The position numbers were made by a program, and so were the translations under genes. The notes below the pieces were generated by a model. That model saw only the letters and a list, made by a program, of their open reading frames with translations, searched no databases and had not been told where the DNA came from. DNA of 64,000 nucleotides from Tyto alba (taxonomy: Eukaryota > Chordata > Aves > Strigiformes > Tytonidae): positions 10,662,819-10,726,818 of the forward strand of contig NW_024881316.1 in the NCBI RefSeq assembly GCF_018691265.1. The letters run 5' to 3'. Positions 57,701 through 64,000 of the stretch are shown piece after piece; position 1 is the first letter of the stretch; the number at the start of each line of letters is the position of its first letter.

Positions 57701-60354
57701 CTGAGGACATCTTGGAAGCGTTACGTATAACCCCGTACTGTACATAAAAGTTGTCAAGCTGAGCTGTGTAGAAGCCGGGGCGGGGGGTGGTTAGGCAGCC
57801 GTTGATGTGGCTTCACAGTCTAGAGTGCTCTGGTGAAAAGGCATCTGATTCTCCTATCAGTCTCCTGCCAACACTAACCCCACTATTGATAAGATGCTGA
57901 ACACAAAGGGAGATTTGAATGCTTTTTTGGGGGGTGTGGCACGCTAGTGGAAGATACTCTGTGGATTCCCTCCATGGAGCCATTGCTTGTATAGAATGGT
58001 AGAAAAGTATGTAAATAGTTTTCATAGAACTAGCTCATTTTAGATGTACTTTTCTATCCTAGCACGTTGTCATGTACAATCACCTAGAAGTACTGATTTG
58101 GGAACATGTCATTCTCCTCTGAACTGCTGTTTTGAACTGGTTTATGTTAATGTTGTAGTGTTAGGGACCTGGAAGTTTCGTGTGGTCTTACTTGTGAATT
58201 AAGTAGTCTTTGAGATGTTTGCTAAAAGCTGTTGAGAATGGAGGGTGAGGAAAGTAATAATTCAATTAATTGCATTTTGTATACTTCCTACAAAATAAAT
58301 CACTGGCTAGTATGCTGTCAGTCTGCATGCTTAGCAGCTCAGTTGATATTTGCAGCTTTGGGTGATACAACATTGTTTTCAGGTGAACCTTTACTGAAGC
58401 AGCTTATATTTCTGCAAAACAGTAATAAATAAAGCATTCTGAATACAATATACAAAGTTGAAGTAAACAAGAAATTCACAACTGATTTGGTTATTACAGT
58501 ACAAATACTTAATGCTGCTGACGTAACATTATGATACCTTTTAATATCTGATAAGTAAAAGTATTATGAAAGTATATCATCAGAACTTTAAATACCATGG
58601 ATAACTGCCTCTGTCAATAATTGGAAATTTATCTTTGAGGTCTACTGAACAATATATCCATGTGATACAGCTGTTTCTGAACTGTATTCCAGTTATAATT
58701 GGAATTTATCTTTTCTGAATTGTCTGGAAGCAGTGTTTTAATTTGTAATTCTTCCAACTGCACTGCTCAATTATTGCCAGTCTGTTGACCTCGAGGTAAA
58801 TAAAACCTGGTCAAAATCCTGTTTATGAGTATGTGCTGGAGTTTTAAATATGTTGAAGATGCAGTGTTTTTATATGTTTTTGCTTGCATAACATGACTCA
58901 GTGTTAATGTATTTTAAGTGCACTATTGATGTAAGTTTAAAAAAGACAAAGCTGTGGACCAAAGATTCTGCTAAACTACCACTCTTACAATGCCTTTGAA
59001 AAAGTCATCTGGTTTCATGGTGAGGATCCTACTTGAAAGCATGACATTCGGCATTTTGACCAAAAGCAATTACTTGCACTTATAAGGCAGGAAACCATGA
59101 ATACTTTCAGTATACAGGTGTATGAGTAAGCTGCTTTTGCACAGTAACACTGCGGGGGTTTATGGTTGGTGGAAATTTTGTTTGGACTGAGGAACAGTAG
59201 GATGCACTTTGCTAATGTTTCACGGGTGTTGGATGCCACCCAGTGGAATTTCTGATTTCCATCTTGCTTTTAAAAAGAGTAACTTCCACAAGCATACTTG
59301 GAAAGACCTATTTTACAGCTATAAAAACCAAACAGTAAAAAAGTAAATTCATGCAAAAGGGGACACATTAGGGTAGGGTGGGCAAGGCAGCCTGAATTCA
59401 GGTATGTCCTAACATGTGAGTGGTTGATACTGCCACCTTAATTACAGACAGCATCTTTGAAGATTTCAAGTTGTTTCACAGTTTAGCTTCGAATAAAATG
59501 TGTCTGAGAACTTAAGGAATTTTTTTTTTTTAATTGAAAATACAGTCATTTGTTTTGCACTCTAGTTTGATGGATGGGTAAATTGAGTTATCTTTCTTTT
59601 CTGAGAGTATACTTATGTGTAAGTCTCAGTTGTTAATTTTTCTTACAGTACTTCCACTGTGCCAGTGTTGAATATTGTTCTACTTAAAGCATAAGAGCAC
59701 CTGATTTCACCGTATTTGTCTTTTAACATGTTAAAATAATTCTTTATCAGATACTTCCCTGCTGTTAGCAGATCTTTCTTATTTAGAAATGTTTGTGGGA
59801 ACAAACTGAAGTTTTTGAATTGGTGGCTAGTGCTAATTCAGACACCAGCTTTCATAAAGAAACTCAGATGACTGATGGTGGTAAAATACAGATTTTATGA
59901 ACAAATGCAATGTTTAAGATTTTTTTAAACTTGCAACTGTAACCTGCTATCGCCTTTAATTTGGATGTAATTAGCCACTTAGTATTTATGCACTGATATT
60001 TGAATCACACATGAGTTTACCTTATTTTTTTTTTTAGGTTAAAATGGGTTTACTGGTAGACCTGACCAACACCACTAGATTCTATGATAGGAATGATATA
60101 GAGAAAGAGGGGATTAAATATATAAAGCTCCAGTGTAAAGGGTAAGTTGTCTGCATTTTTTTAATACTTAACTTTTAATTTGAAAGTTAACATTGAAGTA
60201 ATTAATCTTTTTTTTTTTTTTTAACCCCAGCTGTCCCCTGATCTGTGTGTTACTGTGTTTTTCAGGCATGGTGAGTGCCCTACACCTGAGAATACAGAAA
60301 CATTTATCCGTGTATGTGAACACTTCAGTGATAAGAATCCCTCAGAGCTTATAG
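45679..60354 (+). CDS. RNGTT: mRNA capping enzyme, 5' part (coding exons 1-4)
   Basis: RNGTT is the bifunctional nuclear capping enzyme. Its N-terminal RNA 5'-triphosphatase (cysteine-phosphatase fold) removes the gamma phosphate, and its C-terminal guanylyltransferase adds GMP to nascent RNA polymerase II transcripts. Exons 45679-45742, 53157-53266, 60038-60141 and 60266-60354 join in matching phases and give 122 codons plus one base. The peptide starts [20 protein letters not shown], followed by [20 protein letters not shown], then [20 protein letters not shown], and ends PSELI. It is nearly identical to the human N-terminus. All introns are GT-AG. The catalytic HCx5R loop and the whole guanylyltransferase domain are not in the window, so the gene continues past 64000. 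Intron 3 is only 124 bases, while introns 1 and 2 are 7.4 and 6.8 kb. Confidence 0.96.
45743..53156 (+). other. RNGTT intron 1
   Basis: 7414 bases, GTGAGC to TTTCATAG. It begins with a (CCCGG)6 tandem (45750-45779) and includes the 3' part of the CpG island with its C25 and C20 runs. The rest is AT-rich without recognised genes or named repeats. Open frames such as 52156-52473 have no family features. Confidence 0.9.
45750..45779 (+). repeat. (CCCGG)6 pentanucleotide repeat at the RNGTT intron 1 start
   Basis: Six perfect CCCGG units start seven bases after the splice donor. The antisense strand and RNA could form stable GC structure next to the donor. Length variation is likely. Confidence 0.9.
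53157..53266 (+). CDS. RNGTT: RNGTT coding exon 2
   Basis: 110 bases. The acceptor is TTTCATAG; the donor is CTGAAG|GTAAAG. It completes Gly22 and encodes [20 protein letters not shown] through YLKSLK, up to residue 58. This is the surface and substrate-side part of the triphosphatase domain. Confidence 0.95.
53267..60037 (+). other. RNGTT intron 2
   Basis: 6771 bases, GTAAAG to TTTTTTTTTAG. AT-rich, with many T runs. No gene, RNA gene or clearly named retroposon is seen. A frame reading through from exon 2 continues to 53596, but it is only intronic sequence open by chance. Confidence 0.9.
60038..60141 (+). CDS. RNGTT: RNGTT coding exon 3
   Basis: 104 bases between a T-rich acceptor and donor G|GTAAGT. 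It encodes [20 protein letters not shown] through KYIKLQCK plus two bases of the next glycine (residues 59-93). Confidence 0.95.
60142..60265 (+). other. RNGTT intron 3 (short)
   Basis: Only 124 bases, GTAAGT to TTTTTCAG, with a T14 run in the middle. It joins two exons within the triphosphatase domain. Confidence 0.93.
60266..60354 (+). CDS. RNGTT: RNGTT coding exon 4
   Basis: 89 bases, ending G|GTATGT. It encodes [20 protein letters not shown] and then SDKNPSELI (residues 94-122), plus the first base of the next glycine. The following exon, expected to start with the catalytic loop, is not present up to 64000. Confidence 0.95.
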
Positions 60355-61009
60355 GTATGTTTTCTTATATCCATTATATCCATCTTATATCCATCATTAG
60401 TTTTTAATGTTAATTTATTTCATATTTACTTATAACTATGGTGTCTCATTTTTGAAAGTCTACGCAAAGGAATTTCCTCAGTACAGTGTTTATGCATATA
60501 TAGACTTGATTGCTTTTACTCCAGAAACTAGTATGTTTCTGCATCCATCAGTTTGATTACAGCTACGGACTTAATGTGAAAAAATATACAAGCTTAAGAA
60601 CTGTTCACAAATACATGATAATTGCATTGTGGTTTTGTAACTTCTGGTGATACAAATGCAGGTTATGCATTGCCTGTGTATTGTTTTGGCATTTGATGGT
60701 CAGGCTTAGTTGAAGTCATATTTGATAACTGAATGATCAGAGATTCTTTAGCAAATCTCACAAAGCACCTGATTAATTGCTGGTAAGTGGTAGTAGATAT
60801 TAGGCTGAGTTTTTCTTCTCTGGTGTATTGTCCCACAGTGAATATTTGAATGCTCTTAAGGAGATTTTTTTTTTTTTTTTTTTTTTTTACCCAGAGCAAA
60901 ATAAGTTCTCAGTGTGATTTAGGAATGCATGAAACAGCTGTTTGCATAGGTGTCATCGGTAAGAGCTTGGTAAATTAAGCTGGAAGGTTCATACAGTTTA
61001 GGATTCATG

Positions 61010-61305
61010 CAGAATCATAGAACTGTACAATAGTTGAGGTTGTTGGAAGGGATCTGTGGAAATCAGCCAGTCAGTTGCCCTTCCTTAGAGCAGGGACAGT
61101 TGAAACAGCTTGCTCTGGACTGTGCCCATTTGGGTTTTGACCATTTCAAGCTCGGAGACTCCACAAGATCTTCTGTCAACCTCTTCTAGTGTTTGCTCAC
61201 CCTTACAGTATACAGGGTTTTTTCCTTACAATTAAACATAATTTATTGTATTTCAATTTGTACCCATTGCTTCTTGTCCTATAACAGGATACCCCCGAGA
61301 ATCTT
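61010..61305 (-). mobile_element. CR1 LINE fragment, inverted, old
   Basis: Starts with AGAATCATAGAACTGTACAATAG and runs through GGAGACTCCACAAGATCTTC, GTTTGCTCACCCTTACAGT, TTTGTACCCATTGCTTCTTG and TCCTATAACAGGATACCCCC. These are diverged complements of the CR1 3' region, in the same order as in the copy at 1708-2700. It ends near a T10 run and is strongly diverged and inactive. Confidence 0.88.
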
Positions 61306-61454
61306 ACTTTTTTTTTTTGGTGCTTGAGAGATTTAATTTGGGCATACACTTTTTCACATAATTTTCTTTTAGATACTTTCTTATTTCTTTATTTCACATA
61401 GAATGCAATTTTAATTTGAGACCTATGTTTTCTTCTCTAAACTGTAAGTATGTG

Positions 61455-61588
61455 ATATGAAAAATGAGGTACTACTAAATGAGAGTGAGTAGGGTCAGTC
61501 ATCAACAATATTTCAGAACTTGCACTGGAGCTTGAAATATTGTTGATAACTGATCCCATTCTCATTTAACAGTTCCTCGTTTTTCACT
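61455..61588. repeat. long imperfect hairpin (MITE-like or pre-miRNA-like)
   Basis: The left arm (61455-61515) and right arm (61533-61588) are inverted copies around a 17-base loop. The inner 15 bases (ATCAACAATATTTCA at 61501-61515, TGAAATATTGTTGAT at 61533-61547) pair perfectly. Outward, GGGTCAGT / ACTGATCCC, AAATGAGA / TCTCATTT and GAAAAATGAGG / CCTCGTTTTTC pair with few mismatches and small gaps. The transcript of either strand would fold into a stem of about 60 base pairs. Confidence 0.8.
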
Positions 61589-61618
61589 CTCCTTTTCAAG
61601 TTCCTCCACTTGGTCCTC

Positions 61619-61649
61619 CAACAATATTTCAGAACTTGAAATATCGTTG
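61619..61649. repeat. second copy of the inner palindrome
   Basis: CAACAATATTTCA and TGAAATATCGTTG flank a five-base loop. The sequence repeats the inner arms of the hairpin at 61501-61547, with one mismatch in the arms. Together they suggest duplication of a palindromic element. Confidence 0.75.
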
Positions 61650-62799
61650 TGGTCAGCAATTTATATGGAGCATGATAGCATGGTGATACCCTATATAAAT
61701 AGCAGACACATTTAACTCATATTTCAACTTCTAAAATGCCATTTTTAGTGTTGAGGCACTAACTTTTTGACTTCTATGTATTTTGGAATGTTCTTCCATT
61801 ATTTAGATTGTTTCACCTCTAGTAAATTAGAGTCAAGAAGAACATAATGTGTTGACTAAGCTTTTAAATAACTTGTGGTTTAGGCTTTCACAGTAAAAAA
61901 AAGTTGGAATTTTCCATTTTCCTTCCATGAATCACTGAAAAGTTGTTTCTGCTTCTGGACACTCGTTTCCTCTGACAGTGTCAGGGGGACTGGTGTGGAG
62001 GATATTTTTATCAAAAGCGAAAGCAGTCTGCAGCAGTGATAGTACTGCACCCTGTGTGATCTTTCTCTTCCAAGCTGTTGGTCTCATTGCCAAGATGCTT
62101 CTTATCTTTGCCGTGTATAAAATTATTGACTTAACCTTCTTGGTAGCAGTAACAGCTACAGGACTTACTGATAGCAATTGTGTGCAATTTCATTTCCAAT
62201 GTCAAGATTAGACATGAGAAGAGACTGAAATGTGAATGATAAGGAAACAAAGTTTTCTATTCAGCTAGAACAATATAGGATGGAAACTTTATTTCTGCAA
62301 CTTGGACTGGAATGTGCCTACCATATGTAAGGAAACAAAATGCAAAAATTTTGCTTAAGCAGAAGGCAAAGGAGAAATAATTGCTGGGAACAAATTCTAC
62401 AAGGAGGCTAAAATTCGCTTCTCTTGATGCAAGTTACACAGTTTTTAGTATTAAATGGTTAGAATGGATGAATCCAGGTAATTCATAGTAGTTTTTGCCT
62501 TGCTTTATTAAGAAGGGAAGCTTGGTGAGGTGACACAAAACCTGACTCTGATACAGTTGATATATATTTCTGTTTACTTAGATAAAGTTTCTGGGTTTTA
62601 TCCGTCTATCTTTGTAGGTGTTTTTTGGATCTCCAGTAAAAGAAAATAAATATTTGCAGTGTATGGGAGTGTATAGGGGGAAAAAGGTAGATATTCACAT
62701 TTTGTCTGAATAAGCATCAGATAAATTGTTGCTAAACTTACTTTACTAACTATGGTAGAGAAATAAGGCAATCAATAAAAGCTTAAGTGACTTGCTTCA

Positions 62800-63548
62800 T
62801 GGTGTTGGGCCCTGCACTTGAGTCACAACAACCCCACACAATGCTACAGGCTTGGGGAGGAGTGGCTGGAAAGCTGCCCGGCAGGAAAGGACTTGGGGGT
62901 GTTGGTTGACAGGCAGCCGTGTGCCCAGGTGGCCAAGAAGGCCAACAGCATCCTGGCCTGTATCAGAACTGGTGTGACCAGCAGGACCAGGGAAGTGATC
63001 GTCCCCCTGTACTCAGCGCTGGTGAGGCTGCACCTCGAACACTGTGTTCTGTTCTGGGCCTCTCACTACAGGAAAGACACTGAGGTGCTGAAGTGTGTCC
63101 AAAGAAGAGCAACAAAGCTGGTGAAGGGTCTAGAGCACAGGTCTTATGGGGAGCAGCTGAGGGACCTGGGGTTGTTTAGCCTGGAGAACAGGAGGCTGAG
63201 GGGAGACCTTACCGCTCTTTACAGCTACCTGCAAGGGGGCTGCAGCGAGGTGGGTGTTGGTCTGTTCTCCCAAGTAGCGAGTGATAGGATGAGAGGAAAT
63301 GGCCTCAGGTTGACCCAGGAGAGGTTTAGGCTGCATATTAAGAAACATTTCTTCACTGAAAGTGTTGTCAAGCATCGGAACAGGCTGCCCAGGGAAATGG
63401 TTGAATCACCATCCCTGGAGGTATTTCAAAGACATGCAGATGTGGCATTTAGGGACATGATTTAGTGGTGGACTTGGCAGTGTTAGGTTAACAGTTGTAC
63501 TTGATCTTAAAGATCTTTTCCAGCCTAAACAATTCTATGATTCTATGG
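62800..63548 (+). mobile_element. CR1 LINE, 5'-truncated, plus strand, with open 3' end of ORF2
   Basis: A CR1 copy with an intact 3' terminus (AATTCTATGATTCTATG, 63531-63547). One frame stays open for 215 codons (62818-63462, stop TAG at 63463). It encodes the C-terminal part of the ORF2 polyprotein: [96 protein letters not shown]. About seven codons seem deleted after LVDR relative to related copies. The reverse transcriptase core and endonuclease are absent, so it cannot move by itself. The open frame implies it is younger than the other CR1 copies in the window. Confidence 0.93.
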
Positions 63549-64000
63549 TCACAACTGAAAACTATGTCAATATTAAGAATAAGTACATTTGTTAGTGGAA
63601 ACTTTAATACTTTGATATTTATAATTTAAAATGTAGTATGAGGAAGAGGTACTTCATGACATTTTCAGCGGCACAAATTTTCCAACTGGTTTGTTATCAC
63701 TAGATGGTGCTGTTGCTTTGTGAGGGGAAAAAAAAAGTTGCAGTGGGTTTGATTCTTCCCCTCCTTTCACTGGGGTATGAATTCAGTAAAATAGATGCTG
63801 AAGACTTAATTATTTTTTTCATACATTGAAAATATAAGTAATTAAAATGTTTATACTGTTGTATAGTTATCTTTTTTTTTTTTTTTTTTTTCCCAAATTA
63901 TTATCCAGTCTTAACATGGTAATAGTACATTTGAAATAGATTTGTGGTCTATTGACACGGCTTTCAAGTTTGAGTTGAGGTAATCTGGATATGATTTTTA

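Larger units (their letters stand above)
60355..64000 (+). other. RNGTT intron 4, 5' portion
   Basis: At least 3.6 kb, with no further RNGTT exon. It contains a T23-type run near 60866, two CR1 copies in opposite orientations, a long hairpin and otherwise AT-rich DNA. Confidence 0.88.

Noticed and set aside
62818..63465. 215-codon frame as a host gene
   Set aside because: It is the C-terminal part of CR1 ORF2 within a recognisable CR1 element.
60355..64000. RNGTT exon 5 with the catalytic HCx5R loop
   Set aside because: No frame in this stretch encodes the expected His-Cys loop, so the exon must be beyond the window.

Overview
This is nuclear DNA from a bird. It contains truncated CR1 retroposons with the avian 3' end (repeats of ATTCTATG), a retroviral LTR of a type common in bird genomes, small CpG islands with long C and G runs, and spliced vertebrate genes with canonical GT-AG introns. 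The species cannot be named from the window. The gene order PNRC1 next to RNGTT matches human 6q15 (chicken chromosome 3 by inference).

Layout. 1-23.9 kb is mostly AT-rich intergenic DNA with CR1 fragments at 1.7-2.7 kb and near 10.1 kb, simple repeats and a few unassigned exon-like segments. 23.97-26.19 kb is PNRC1 on the minus strand: two coding exons, 287 residues, complete. 26.19-26.81 kb is a GC-rich divergent promoter with a ladder of CCAAT boxes about 52 bp apart and a perfect CTCF core motif. 26.81-27.47 kb is an intronless plus-strand gene recognised as BORCS6 (219 residues). 27.5-43.8 kb has no recognisable gene; it holds candidate poly(A) sites, a degenerate minisatellite and one cluster of NF-kB/CRE-like motifs. 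43.88-44.93 kb is an LTR plus the start of a proviral leader, in the sense direction about 1.25 kb upstream of RNGTT. 45.2-46.2 kb is the RNGTT CpG island. From 45.68 kb to the right edge is the 5' part of RNGTT (mRNA capping enzyme): four coding exons for the first 122 residues, stopping before the catalytic HCx5R loop, which must lie beyond 64 kb. Intron 4 carries two CR1 copies and a near-perfect long hairpin.

The three genes do not form an operon. PNRC1 (nuclear receptor coactivator and decapping co-factor) and RNGTT (cap synthesis) both act on mRNA 5' ends, but their adjacency is ancestral synteny and not evidence of co-function. BORCS6 (lysosome positioning, BORC complex) is unexpected here because its human copy lies on 17p13.1; it shares the divergent promoter with PNRC1.

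No clearly new multi-gene system is visible. The best leads are the BORCS6 location, the CCAAT ladder, the intron-4 hairpin, the LTR upstream of RNGTT, a codon-synonymous peptide repeat near 15.0 kb and an acidic exon-like segment near 12.0 kb.
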